Shown one piece after another: positions 15,294-25,000 of a DNA stretch of 64,000 nt. Source of the DNA: an uncultured Salinisphaerales bacterium (lineage in GTDB: Bacteria; Pseudomonadota; Gammaproteobacteria; Nevskiales; CAJXLF01). Each line of letters opens with the position of its first letter. Position 1 is the first letter of the stretch. Under the pieces are notes generated by a model that searched no databases, had not been told where the DNA came from, and saw only the letters and a program-made list of their open reading frames with translations. Location of the stretch: contig CAJXLF010000004.1 of assembly GCA_913055805.1 (NCBI GenBank), positions 62,001 through 126,000 on the forward strand. The letters run 5' to 3'. A program made the translations under genes and the position numbers.

Positions 15294-15671
15294 TCAAACC
15301 GGCTTCATATCCTCAGGACCCCAGTAGGCTTTCATTGAGCTGTACTTGCCCTGGTCGTTGAAGGTCATCACGTCGATCACATGAATCACCATATCCTGCC
15401 CCTGGTAATTCAGGGCCACTTCAAAAGCCATGGCGGCGGCATTGCCGTGCGAAGCCCGGATGGGGGCTGAAAGCGTCAGCCGGGCGCCCGTTTCCAGAGC
15501 GGTCTGGTAGAAGGCGTGAATTTCATCCCGGCCCGCCTTGGGCGGCGAACCCACGGGGTCTTCCACCGTGGCATCGTCGGCATAGAGATCCACAATGGCC
15601 TCCAGATCCTGCCTGTTGAAGTTGTCGATATAGGCCTGCATGGCCGCACGCATCTGTGCCTCGGTGGTCAT
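15294..15671 (-). CDS. ksi: Steroid delta5-3-ketosteroid isomerase
   Basis: NTF2-fold isomerase of 125 residues that moves the double bond of delta5-3-ketosteroids to delta4, an early step of sterol and steroid catabolism. All classical catalytic residues are present at the classical numbers: Tyr14 (QAYIDN), Asp38 (TVEDP) and Asp100 (HVIDVM). The segments YADDATVEDPxGxPPxxGR, RASH and MKAYWGPED closely follow the Pseudomonas and Comamonas enzymes. ATG 15671 is chosen since the open frame upstream is unrelated to the family and contains the promoter and a 21-bp palindrome. It is divergent from the LuxR-type regulator and convergent with the KshA-like gene. This is the most specific marker for steroid metabolism in the window. 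Confidence 0.93.
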   Translation of the reverse strand: MTTEAQMRAAMQAYIDNFNRQDLEAIVDLYADDATVEDPVGSPPKAGRDEIHAFYQTALETGARLTLSAPIRASHGNAAAMAFEVALNYQGQDMVIHVIDVMTFNDQGKYSSMKAYWGPEDMKPV

Positions 15672-15716
15672 TTGTGTCTCCTTGAATTCTCTGCCTGAAT
15701 GCCTGCAGCAGACTTT

Positions 15717-15737
15717 AGCAGAGGGTGACCCTCTGCT
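15717..15737. promoter_or_regulatory. Perfect 21-bp inverted repeat, candidate operator between ksi and LuxR-type regulator
   Basis: Two 10-bp arms, AGCAGAGGGT and ACCCTCTGCT, are exact reverse complements around one central G. The site lies 46-66 bp upstream of the isomerase start and 146 bp upstream of the regulator. A loop of at most three bases makes an RNA hairpin less natural than a dimer-binding DNA site. Confidence 0.6.
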
Positions 15738-15882
15738 TTGTACTGCAATCGGGTGAACGCCCATCCGGGGCGTCGGGTGTTTTGCTGTGGCCTTTTGCCC
15801 TATGCTATAAGCTGTTGGTTGTGCAGTAGTTTGATCACCCGAACGGGTCATACACCAGCGGCGAGCGTAACCCAGACATAAT

Positions 15883-17085
15883 ATGGCGACTTCCCCTCAC
15901 TCCTTGAACATTTCCGGCCGCGATGCCGAGGCACGCGTGTTGAAGGATGCGGATTACGCCCTGGGTCCGGCCGAACTGGATCGCGTGATCAGCGATATCT
16001 ACGAAGGCATCACCGAGACGCCGCCGTGGAACAGCGCCCTGGAACATATGCGCACGCTGATGAATGCCGCCCACGTCACCCTCATGCTGCGCCCGCCCTC
16101 CAGCGAGTCCACCGGCGTCATGATCAATGCGGGTGAAGTGGATGATCAGGCCACGCATTCCTACGAAACGCATTTCTTTGCCATCGATCCCTTCGTTGGC
16201 CTGCCCGAAGGCGAGGTCATTTCCGCCGAGGACCTGATCGGCAAGGAGAAGTGGCTGGAAAGCCCGATGTATCTCGAATACCTCAAGCCGCTGGGCATCC
16301 GGCATTTACTCGGCGCCGACATCTATACCGAAGAAGGCATCGAATGCCGGCTGCGTGTCACCCGCCAACCCGACGGCAGCCGCTTCTCGAAAAAGGACAT
16401 AACGCTGGTGCACATCCTGCTGCCGCACCTGCGCCGGTCTATTCAGCTGCATTTCAAGATGGACTACCTGGAATCCGAACGGCAGCTGTTCTCGGGCACC
16501 ATGAACCGCATGCTGCTGGGCGTGGTGTTCCTGGACCAGAACGGCTCGGTGCTGGAAATGAATCAGGAGGCGGAACGCATCCTGGCCGAGAAAGACGGCC
16601 TCATCCTGACCAACAAGGGTCTGACCGCCAACAAGCGCAGTGAAAACCAGGAGCTGCAGGCCATGATCCAGGAAGCCATTGCCGGCGGCCTCACGGATAG
16701 CGGCCCGGCAGTGGCCGAGGCCATGTCCATCACCCGCGAATTCGACCGCAGCCGTCTGGGCCTGGTGGTGCGCACTATTCCCATGGGCCCCTGGTCCGAG
16801 GCCGGGCGGCGCCCGGCAGCGGCCATCTTCCTGCGCGACCCCGACTACAACAGCGCCGAACCGGTGCAAGAAGTGGTGCAGCGCGTGTTCGGCCTGACCC
16901 GCATGGAAGCCGCCCTGGCGGTTTACCTGGCCAAGGGCTATACGCTGGACGAGGCTGCAGAGAAGCTCAACGTACGGCGCAACACCGCCCGTACCCATTT
17001 GCGCTCCATATTTGGCAAGACCGGTGTTTCACGTCAGACCATGCTGGTACGCCTGTTGCTCAAGAGCGTCGTTTCCCTGGGCTGA
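15883..17085 (+). CDS. LuxR-family transcriptional regulator (TeiR-like)
   Basis: Regulator of 400 residues, start ATG 15883. The C-terminal LuxR-type helix-turn-helix is at about 330-395 (FGLTRMEAALAVYLAKGYTLDEAAEKLNVRRNTARTH in its recognition part, then LRSIFGKTGVSRQ). The N-terminal 200 residues and a middle PAS-like part (MNRMLLGVVFLDQNGSVLEMN; about 205-230) form a sensory region; no response-regulator receiver is present. Length, architecture and location beside a ketosteroid isomerase resemble TeiR, the testosterone-inducible activator of Comamonas testosteroni (family knowledge). It probably binds a steroid or a catabolite and controls part of this locus, perhaps through the palindrome at 15717. 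The ligand is not predictable from the sequence. Confidence 0.82.
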   Translation: MATSPHSLNISGRDAEARVLKDADYALGPAELDRVISDIYEGITETPPWNSALEHMRTLMNAAHVTLMLRPPSSESTGVMINAGEVDDQATHSYETHFFAIDPFVGLPEGEVISAEDLIGKEKWLESPMYLEYLKPLGIRHLLGADIYTEEGIECRLRVTRQPDGSRFSKKDITLVHILLPHLRRSIQLHFKMDYLESERQLFSGTMNRMLLGVVFLDQNGSVLEMNQEAERILAEKDGLILTNKGLTANKRSENQELQAMIQEAIAGGLTDSGPAVAEAMSITREFDRSRLGLVVRTIPMGPWSEAGRRPAAAIFLRDPDYNSAEPVQEVVQRVFGLTRMEAALAVYLAKGYTLDEAAEKLNVRRNTARTHLRSIFGKTGVSRQTMLVRLLLKSVVSLG

Positions 17086-17182
17086 GCACCCCACCCTGAA
17101 GCTGCCCGACTGTCTGCCGTAACTTGTAATACATGGTGTGTTCAGTTTTGACTAAACAAACTATATAAAAGATAATGGCACG

Positions 17183-17641
17183 ATGAGCACGCAGCAACAG
17201 CAGGCCGTTGAGGCCTTTATCGAACGCATGGGCCTGTCCTCGGAGTCCGAGGGCCTGCCCCGTATTGCCGGCCGCATGTGGGGTTTCTTCATTATTCATG
17301 GCGGCCCCTGCAGCTTCGGCGAACTGGCCGAAAGGCTGCAGGTCTCCCGTGGCAGCATCAGCACCAATGCCCGCATCCTGCGTGATCTCGGGATTATCGA
17401 GCGTGTGGCCCGGCCCGGCGACCGGCAGGACTACTACCAGCTCACGGAGAACCCCTATCACCGCCTGCTCGAGGGTTATGTCGAACGCATGCGCGGTACG
17501 TTGTCGAGTGTGCAGCAACTGCAGGCTTCGCTGAACAGCGAATGGCCGGACACCTGCAAACGGCTGGATGACATGCAGCGCTTCTATGATGCGGCCGCCA
17601 GCACCACCGAAAAACTGATCAAAGAATTACGCAACTCATGA
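17183..17641 (+). CDS. GbsR/MarR family transcriptional regulator
   Basis: Winged-helix regulator of 152 residues, start ATG 17183. The pattern GLPRIAGRMWGFFIIHG followed by SFGELAERLQVSRGSISTNARILRDLGIIERV is typical of the GbsR branch of the MarR superfamily. A C-terminal helical part (about 100-150) likely dimerises. It is the first gene of a three-gene operon: its TGA overlaps the ATG of the MFP gene (ATGA at 17638), and the MFP stop overlaps the RND start in the same way. This implies that it senses a substrate of the pump and represses its own operon. GbsR proteins are best known from glycine-betaine control, so an RND-linked member is of interest. Confidence 0.85.
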   Translation: MSTQQQQAVEAFIERMGLSSESEGLPRIAGRMWGFFIIHGGPCSFGELAERLQVSRGSISTNARILRDLGIIERVARPGDRQDYYQLTENPYHRLLEGYVERMRGTLSSVQQLQASLNSEWPDTCKRLDDMQRFYDAAASTTEKLIKELRNS

Positions 17642-18774
17642 AAACGCTTCGTTCACTGCATCCGGCATGGATTGCCACCATTATCGCCATCGCTGTATTG
17701 ATCTGGCTGGCTTCCGGCCTGTTCAAGTCCGGGCCCGAACCTGCCGGGTCGGACGCGCCCGCCGCTGCAAAGACGGCCAGCGATGCAGCGGAGCTGGTGA
17801 AAGTGAAAGTCACTGCCAGCCAGGGCGAAATGATCAGTCGTGAGGCGGTAATCAGCGGCCGCACCGCACCCATGCGCAGTGTGCGCGTGAAGGCACAGAC
17901 CACCGGCCGTGTGGCGGCGGTAGTCGCGGAGCGCGGCGCCTTCGTCAAAGAGGGCGCGGTGATCGCACGGCTGGCGCCGGACGACCGCCCTGCCCAGCTA
18001 CGCCAGGCCAGGGCTGTGCTGGAGCAACGCAAGCTGCAATATGAAGCTGCCCAGCGGCTGCGCAAACAGGATTACATGACCGAAGTGGACCTGGCCCAGT
18101 CCAAGGCCAACCTGGAAATTGCGCAAGCCGATGTCGAGCGTATTCAACAGGACATCAGCCATACGGTAATCCGTGCGCCCTTTGCCGGCATTCTGGAACA
18201 GCGCCCGGTGGAAGTCGGCGATTTCGTTTCCGTCGGCGATGAAATCGGCTACGTGCTGCAACAGAACCCGTTCATCGTGCGCGGCAGTGTTTCCGAAGAC
18301 GTGGTGAGTTATCTTGAAGTGGGCGGCGCCGGCAGCGTGACCCTGATCGACGGCGAGGCGAAGCAAGGCGCCCTGCGCTATATCGCTGCCGAAGCAGATG
18401 AACAGACCCGCACCTATGCCGTGGAACTGGAAGTGCCCAATGCGGAGGGCCGCCTGATCGCGGGTACCTCTGCCGAGATGCGTCTGCCGCTGGAAGAAGT
18501 GCTGGCGCATGAACTGGAACCGGCGACTCTCACCCTGAACGAAGCGGGCCAGTTTGGCATCAAGACCGTCGATGAGCAGGACCGTGTGCATTTCTACGCC
18601 GCCGACGTGGTGCGCAATGAAGACGGCAAGGTCTGGCTCGCCGGTCTGCCGCAAGCGCTGCGGGTCATTACCGTTGGCCAGGGTTTCGTCAGCGAAGGGG
18701 ACCGGGTGGACGTATCTACGGATGCGCCGGCCGGCATGGATAACGAAGAAGAACTGGTCGAGACCCAGCCGTGA
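17638..18774 (+). CDS. RND efflux periplasmic adaptor (HlyD/MFP family)
   Basis: Membrane-fusion protein of 378 residues with an N-terminal anchor (WIATIIAIAVLIWLASGLF, about residues 10-28), a barrel-sandwich lipoyl segment (VRVKAQTTGRVAAVVAERGAFVKEGAVIARL) split by an alpha-hairpin (about 120-170), and beta-barrel and membrane-proximal domains. It bridges the RND permease encoded next to an outer-membrane channel that is not in this operon; the TolC-like gene at 26288 belongs to another unit. Start ATG 17638 overlaps the regulator stop by 4 bp. The family is clear; the exported substrate is unknown. Confidence 0.88.
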   Translation: MKTLRSLHPAWIATIIAIAVLIWLASGLFKSGPEPAGSDAPAAAKTASDAAELVKVKVTASQGEMISREAVISGRTAPMRSVRVKAQTTGRVAAVVAERGAFVKEGAVIARLAPDDRPAQLRQARAVLEQRKLQYEAAQRLRKQDYMTEVDLAQSKANLEIAQADVERIQQDISHTVIRAPFAGILEQRPVEVGDFVSVGDEIGYVLQQNPFIVRGSVSEDVVSYLEVGGAGSVTLIDGEAKQGALRYIAAEADEQTRTYAVELEVPNAEGRLIAGTSAEMRLPLEEVLAHELEPATLTLNEAGQFGIKTVDEQDRVHFYAADVVRNEDGKVWLAGLPQALRVITVGQGFVSEGDRVDVSTDAPAGMDNEEELVETQP

Positions 18775-21700
18775 ACGGTGTACTGAATACGGCGTTCACG
18801 CGCCCGCGGACGATTCTGGTCGGCCTGATCACGATTCTGATCGCCGGCGCCATGAGCTACGCCGGCATTTCCAAGGAAGCGGAGCCGGACGTCAGCATTC
18901 CCACCATCTATGTTTCGATGGTGCATCAGGGCATTTCGCCCGAAGACGCGGTACGCCTGCTGATCAAGCCCATGGAGCAGGAATTGCGCTCGCTGGAAGG
19001 CCTCAAGGAAATGACCTCCACCGCCGCCGAAGGTTACGGCAGCATCAAGCTGGAGTTCGAATCCGGTTTCGATCCGGACGAGGCCATTGACGATGTGCGG
19101 GTCAAGGTTGACCTGGCCCGGCCCGAATTGCCGGAAGAAACCGAAGAACCGACCATCCAGGAAATCAACATCGCACTGCTGCCCATGATGGTGGTGAATC
19201 TGTATGGCGACGTTTCCGAACGTACCCTGGTCAGCATTGCCCGCGACCTGAAGGACCGCCTGGAATCCATCACCGAGGTGCTGGAAGCCGAGGTGGCTGG
19301 CGACCGCGACGAAATGATCGAAATCAATATCGATCCGGTGCGCCTGGAAACCTACAACCTGTCGATGGAAGCCGTGCTCAACGCCGTGCAGCGCAATAAC
19401 CAGCTGGTGGCGGCCGGCTCGGTATCCACCGGCAGCGGCCGCTTCTCCATCAAGGTGCCGGGCATTATCGATAATGTCGACAAGCTGCTGAACCTGGCCA
19501 TCAAGGAAGCCAACAACGAGGTGGTGAAGGTCAGCGATGTCGCCACCGTGCGTCGTACCTACGTGGACCCCGAAGGCTATGCCCGCCTCAATGGCAAACG
19601 CACCGTGGCGCTGGAAGTCTCCAAACGGCTGGGCGCCAACATCATCGAGACCAGCGCCAGGGTGCGCGAAGTCGTCGCCCAGACCAGCAAGGCCTGGCCC
19701 GGCGCCGTGCAGGTGAATTATTCGCAGGACAAGTCAATCGACACCCAGCGCAATCTGGACGACCTGCAGAACAACGTGCTGTCCGGCGTGGTGCTGGTGA
19801 TGATCGTGGTCGTTGCCTTCCTGGGACTGCGTGCCGGCACCCTGGTGGGCGTGTCCATTCCCGGCTCTTTCCTGCTGGGTATCATGGTGATTGGCGCCAT
19901 GGGGCTCACCATCAACATGGTGGTGTTGTTTGGCCTGATTCTGGCCCTGGGTCTGCTGGTGGACAGCACTATTATTATTGTGGAACTGGCCGATCGTTAT
20001 CAGGCCGAGGGCCAGGGACGCACTTCAGCCTATATGCATGCCGCCCAGCGCATGGCCTGGCCGGTGATCGCCTCCACCAGCACCACGCTGGCCGCCTTCG
20101 TGCCGCTCATTTTCTGGCCGGGTGTGATGGGCGATTTCATGAGTTATCTGCCCATCACCCTGATCTGCGTACTCAGCGCCTCGCTGCTGATGGCGCTGCT
20201 GTTCATCCCCAACCTGGGCGCGGTGATTGGCGGCACACCTCCCGCTGGCGGCAAACCCGCCTGGCGCCCCGGCGAGCCCCTCAGCGGCTGGACCGGGCGC
20301 TACGTGGGACTGCTGCAATCGGTACTGCCTCACGCCGGCAAGGTATTGCTGTTTGCGCTCACCGCCCTGGTCGGCACCTTCATGCTCTACAGCGCCGTGG
20401 GTAAAGGTGTGGAGTTCTTCCCCGAAGTGAACATGGACAATGCCGTGGTCAAGGTGCATGCCCGCGGCGCACTGTCGGCGCAGGAAACCGACCGCCTTGT
20501 GAGCGAAGTCGAAGCCCTGCTGGCCGATATCGACGGCGTCGAATCGATCTACACCCGTTCCGGCGTGGCCTTCCGCCGCGGCGACAACAAGGAAGACACC
20601 ATCGGCATCATCCAGGTGCGCTTCAAGGACTGGCAGCACCGCCCGCATGCACGTGAAATGCTGGCGACGATTCGTGAACGCATAGGCAATCCGGCCGGCC
20701 TGGACGTGGAAGTGCTGGAGCCGCAGGCCGGACCCCAGGAAGGCAAGCCGGTGCAGGTGGAAATCTATGGCCCCTCCATCGATGAGCTTGACGAAGCGGT
20801 GACCTGGTTGCGCAAGGGCATGCAGCAGGTTGGCGGCTTTGTGGATGTGACAGATACCCTGCCGCACCCTGGCCTGGAATGGCGCATTGAAATCGACCGC
20901 GCCGAGGCAGCGCGTTATGGTGCCGACATTGCCACCGTCGGTCAGTTCATCCAGCTCCTGACCCAGGGCATCAAGGTCGGCGAATACCGGGCGCCCGATG
21001 CCGCGGACGAGATGGACATCCGCGTGCGTCTGTCCGAGGAATATCGCGACCTGGACAAGCTATCGCGTCTGCGGGTCAACACCACGACGGGGCAGACACC
21101 TATCGCCAACTTCGTGGAACGCATTCCGGCGCAAAAAGTGGCCAGCATCAGCCGTATCGACGGACATCGAGCAGTGAAGGTGGAATCCTATGTGGAGGAC
21201 GGTCTGGTGGTCGCCACCCAGTTGCAGAAACTGGGCGAATGGGTCAAGGCGAATTACGAACAGGCCGACCTGCACCCCTCCCTGCATATCGCGTTCAAGG
21301 GCGAGGATGAGGATATCCGCGAAGCCGAGGCTTTCCTGAGCAAGGCCTTCCTGGTGGCGCTGGCCATGATCGCCGTCATCCTGCTGACCCAGTTCAACAG
21401 TTTCTATCAGTCATTCCTGATCCTGACTGCGATCGTCTTCTCCACCATCGGCGTGCTGATCGGCCTGATGGTCACGGGCCAGCCGTTCGGCGTCATCATG
21501 TCCGGTATCGGCGTGATTTCCCTGGCCGGTATCGTGGTCAACAACAACATTGTGCTGATCGACACCTATAACCTGCTGCGTGACGAGGGCCTGAATGCCA
21601 TTGATGCCGTGCTGCAGACCGGCGCCGAACGTCTGCGCCCGGTGCTGCTGACCACGGTGACCACGGTTTTGGGGCTGATGCCCATGGTGATGAAAATGAA

Positions 21701-21920
21701 TGTCGACCTGTTTGCCCGCGACATCACCTTCGGCGCACCTTCCACTCAGTACTGGGCACAGCTGGCCTCGGCCATTGTCGGTGGTCTGATCTTCGCCACC
21801 ATGTTGACGCTGGTGCTTACGCCCTGCCTGCTGGTACTGGGTGAGCGCATGAATCGGCGCCTGGGCCTGAGGCGCCGCAAAGTACATCAGGCCACTGTGG
21901 AAGAACTGGAAGAAGCCTGA
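18771..21920 (+). CDS. RND family efflux permease with altered proton-relay residues
   Basis: Inner-membrane RND transporter of 1049 residues starting at GTG 18771, overlapping the adaptor stop (GTGA). Architecture is standard: TM1 near residues 12-30, two large periplasmic loops, and TM clusters around 340-480 and 860-1030. The fourth TM reads LGLLVDSTIIIVE, so the first Asp of the AcrB pair (D407) is kept but the second (D408) is Ser. The tenth-TM segment reads GIVVNNNIVLIDTYN, where AcrB has Lys940, so the key Lys is Asn. The pump therefore couples ions with a modified relay, as seen in some RND subfamilies, or works differently. It is the last gene of the GbsR-MFP-RND operon and ends next to a palindromic repeat. 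Confidence 0.9.
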   Translation: MNGVLNTAFTRPRTILVGLITILIAGAMSYAGISKEAEPDVSIPTIYVSMVHQGISPEDAVRLLIKPMEQELRSLEGLKEMTSTAAEGYGSIKLEFESGFDPDEAIDDVRVKVDLARPELPEETEEPTIQEINIALLPMMVVNLYGDVSERTLVSIARDLKDRLESITEVLEAEVAGDRDEMIEINIDPVRLETYNLSMEAVLNAVQRNNQLVAAGSVSTGSGRFSIKVPGIIDNVDKLLNLAIKEANNEVVKVSDVATVRRTYVDPEGYARLNGKRTVALEVSKRLGANIIETSARVREVVAQTSKAWPGAVQVNYSQDKSIDTQRNLDDLQNNVLSGVVLVMIVVVAFLGLRAGTLVGVSIPGSFLLGIMVIGAMGLTINMVVLFGLILALGLLVDSTIIIVELADRYQAEGQGRTSAYMHAAQRMAWPVIASTSTTLAAFVPLIFWPGVMGDFMSYLPITLICVLSASLLMALLFIPNLGAVIGGTPPAGGKPAWRPGEPLSGWTGRYVGLLQSVLPHAGKVLLFALTALVGTFMLYSAVGKGVEFFPEVNMDNAVVKVHARGALSAQETDRLVSEVEALLADIDGVESIYTRSGVAFRRGDNKEDTIGIIQVRFKDWQHRPHAREMLATIRERIGNPAGLDVEVLEPQAGPQEGKPVQVEIYGPSIDELDEAVTWLRKGMQQVGGFVDVTDTLPHPGLEWRIEIDRAEAARYGADIATVGQFIQLLTQGIKVGEYRAPDAADEMDIRVRLSEEYRDLDKLSRLRVNTTTGQTPIANFVERIPAQKVASISRIDGHRAVKVESYVEDGLVVATQLQKLGEWVKANYEQADLHPSLHIAFKGEDEDIREAEAFLSKAFLVALAMIAVILLTQFNSFYQSFLILTAIVFSTIGVLIGLMVTGQPFGVIMSGIGVISLAGIVVNNNIVLIDTYNLLRDEGLNAIDAVLQTGAERLRPVLLTTVTTVLGLMPMVMKMNVDLFARDITFGAPSTQYWAQLASAIVGGLIFATMLTLVLTPCLLVLGERMNRRLGLRRRKVHQATVEELEEA

Positions 21921-21927
21921 TATCCCC

Positions 21928-22000
21928 GTCATTGCGAGGCGCGCGGCGACGAAGCAATCTCACCGACGCAAGATTGCTTCGCTTCGCTCGCAATGACAGA
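21928..22000. repeat. CGTCATTGCGAG-type palindromic repeat between convergent RND genes
   Basis: GTCATTGCGAG near the left end pairs with CTCGCAATGAC at the right, and an internal GAAGCAATCT pairs with AGATTGCTTC, giving a long hairpin of about 73 bp. It fills the spacer between two convergent RND genes and may end transcription in both directions. Similar CATTGCGAG elements are widespread in bacterial intergenic DNA (general knowledge). Confidence 0.8.
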
Positions 22001-22002
22001 TT

Positions 22003-25000
22003 TCAGGCTTCCTGGACTGCCTCTATAACCGCGGCCTTATTCGCACTGTAATCCCGGCCAATGTAGAGATACATGGCCGGCACCACGTACAGCGTGAAGA
22101 GCGTGCCGATGGTCATGCCGGCGGTGATCACCATACCCATGGAGAAGCGCGCGGCGGCGCCCGGACCATCAGACAGCAGCAGCGGGAACATGGCCACCAC
22201 CAGGGCCGCGGTGGTCATCAGGATCGGTCGCATGCGAATCGCCGCGGCCTCCTCGATGGCTTCACGCTTGGAACGGCCCTGCTCCTGCAGCTTGTTGGCG
22301 AATTCCACGATCAGGATGCCGTGCTTGGAGATCACACCGATCAGCGTCACCAGGCCCACCTGGGTATAGATATTCAGGGTCATGCCCGGGAAGGACGTCA
22401 TCTGGAAATTGTTGGTCAATGCAAACAGATTGATGAACAACAATGCCCCGCAGATCGACATGGGCACCGTCACCAGCATGATCAGCGGATCGCGGAAGGA
22501 CTCGAACTGCGCCGCCAGCACCAGGTAGATGATGATCAGGGCGAAGGCGAAAGTCGCAGCCAGAGCCGCCCCCTCCTGCTTGAACTGACGTGACGGTCCC
22601 GCATAGTCGATCTGGAAGTTGGCCGGCGCCAGCTCGGCGGACAGATCTTCAAACAGTTTCAGGGCATCGCCCTGAGTCACGCCCGGCTTGGGCACGGCAA
22701 TAATGGTGTCCGCATTCAGTTGCTGGAAATGCTCGATCGTGCGCGGCACGGTGCGCTCACTGAGCGTAACCAGCGTGGAAATCGGAATCAGGTCGCCATT
22801 GGCAGCACGCGTGTAATAACCTTCGAGCTGCGCCGGGTTCAGACGCTCGCCGCGTTCCACCTGCTGGATCACCTTGTAGGAACGGCTCTGGTAATCGAAG
22901 CGGTTGACCTCGCCGCCCGCCAGCAGCGCTGACAGGTCCGCACTCAGACGCCCCATATCCACGCCCAGCAATGCCGCCTTGTCCCGGTCTATGTTGAGGG
23001 CTGCTTCAGGCCGGTCGATACGCAGACGCGGAGCCACGAACCAGAACTGCTTCGTCGCCATTGCACGCGCGACGATTTCCTGGGTGACCTCACTGATTTC
23101 GCGTGGCGATGACGTCGACTTGAGCACGAATTCCACGGGATATCCCTGCCCCGGCGTCGGCAATGCCGGCGGCTGCAGGCCCGCCCAGCGAATACCCGGT
23201 ATCTGCTCGAGCTTCGGCGTCAGAGACTGCAGAATGTTGCTGGTGGTGCGGTCACGCTCTGTCCAGGGACGCATCACCATGCCCATGAAGCCGGTATTGG
23301 TGCTACCGGTTTCGCCGACGCTGAAAGTAAAGATGTGATCTACATCCGGGTCTTCCAGGGTTATTTTCTGCGCCTCGGCAAAATACTGATCAAGGTATTC
23401 CTGCGAAGAATAGCCATCGGTTTCGGTAATGGAGAAAGCAAAACCGAAATCCTCTTCCGGCGCCAGCTCCTGGGGGGCGCCCAGGTAGAGAAAAACGCAA
23501 GAACCGAAGACGATGCTACCGAACACCAGAATGACAAATTTGGTTTCAAGCGCGCCATGCAACCGCCGCTGGTAAGCATTTTTCCAACTCTCGAACTTCT
23601 CGTCCAGCCAGTCGGCCAGCCGGCCTTCACCATGCGCCGGCTTGAGAATCCGGGCGCACATCATGGGTGTGAGGGTCAGCGCGATAATGCCGGAAATCAG
23701 CACTGCACCGGCCAGGGTAAAGGCGAATTCGGTAAACAACTTGCCGGTAATGCCGGAAAGGAAGCCGATAGGGGCATACACCGCCACCAGCGTAATGGTC
23801 ATGGCGATCACCGGACCCACCAGTTCACGCGCACCCTTGATGGCCGCATCGAAAGGCTGCATGCCTTCCTCGATATGCCGATGCACGTTCTCCAGCACGA
23901 TGATGGCGTCATCCACCACCATGCCGATGGCCAGCACCATCGCCAGCAAGGTCAGCAAGTTGATGGTGAACCCCATCAGGAACATCAGGAACAACGCGCC
24001 CACCAGCGACAACGGCACCGTCACCGCCGGAATCAGCGAACTGCGCATCGAGCCGAGGAAGAGGAAAATCACGATCACGACAATCAACACGGCTTCGAGC
24101 AATGTCATCTGGACTTCGCTGATAGCCTCTCTGATGTAGACCGTACTGTCATAGCCGATCTCGGCGTCGAGCCCTTCCGGCAGCTGACTCTTGATATCCG
24201 GCCAGACGGCATTCACTTCGGCAATGACATCCAGCACATTGGATTCGGGACGCACGTCGATGCCGATGAATATGGCCGGGTCGCCATCCCAGCCCGCGCC
24301 ACCGTCATAGGTTTCCGAGCCGAGGATAACCTCGGCCACATCACCGAGCCGTACCACTGATTCGCCATCGCTCTTCACCACGAGCTGCTTGAACTCGTCG
24401 ACCGTGCGCAGATCGGTGCGCGCGGACAGACCGATGCGCACATAGTTGCCCTTGGTTTCGCCCACCGCGGACAGCACGTTCTGCTCACGTACGCGCGAGA
24501 AGACTTCGCTCGCCGTCAGATCATGGGCCGTAAGGCGATCCGCCTTCAGCCAGATACGCATGGCATAGGTCCGTGCGCCGAGAATATTCGCCTTCTCCAC
24601 CCCGGCAATCGAGGAAATCTGCGGTTCCACGACTCGAATCAGATAGTCCGTGATCTGACTCTTGTCGAGCAAGGTGGAGTAGAACGACATGTACATGGCC
24701 GAAGTGCCACCCCCTTCCGCCACCTCGATCACCGGATCCTCGGAACCTTCCGGCAACTGGTTACGCAGCTTGTTGACCTTGGCCGAAATCTCGGTCATGG
24801 CCTCATTCGGGTCCTTGTCCAGACGCAGGTTGGCCGTAATGCTGCTCACGCCCGGCCCGGTGCTGGAGGTAAGAAAATCAATACCGTCGGCGGTCGCAAT
24901 CTGACGCTCCAGCGGCGTGGTAACAAAGCCGTCCATGAGCGCCGGGTCGGCCCCCGGATACGGCACCGTTACGGTGATCTGGGCGTTTTGCAGCTCCGGG

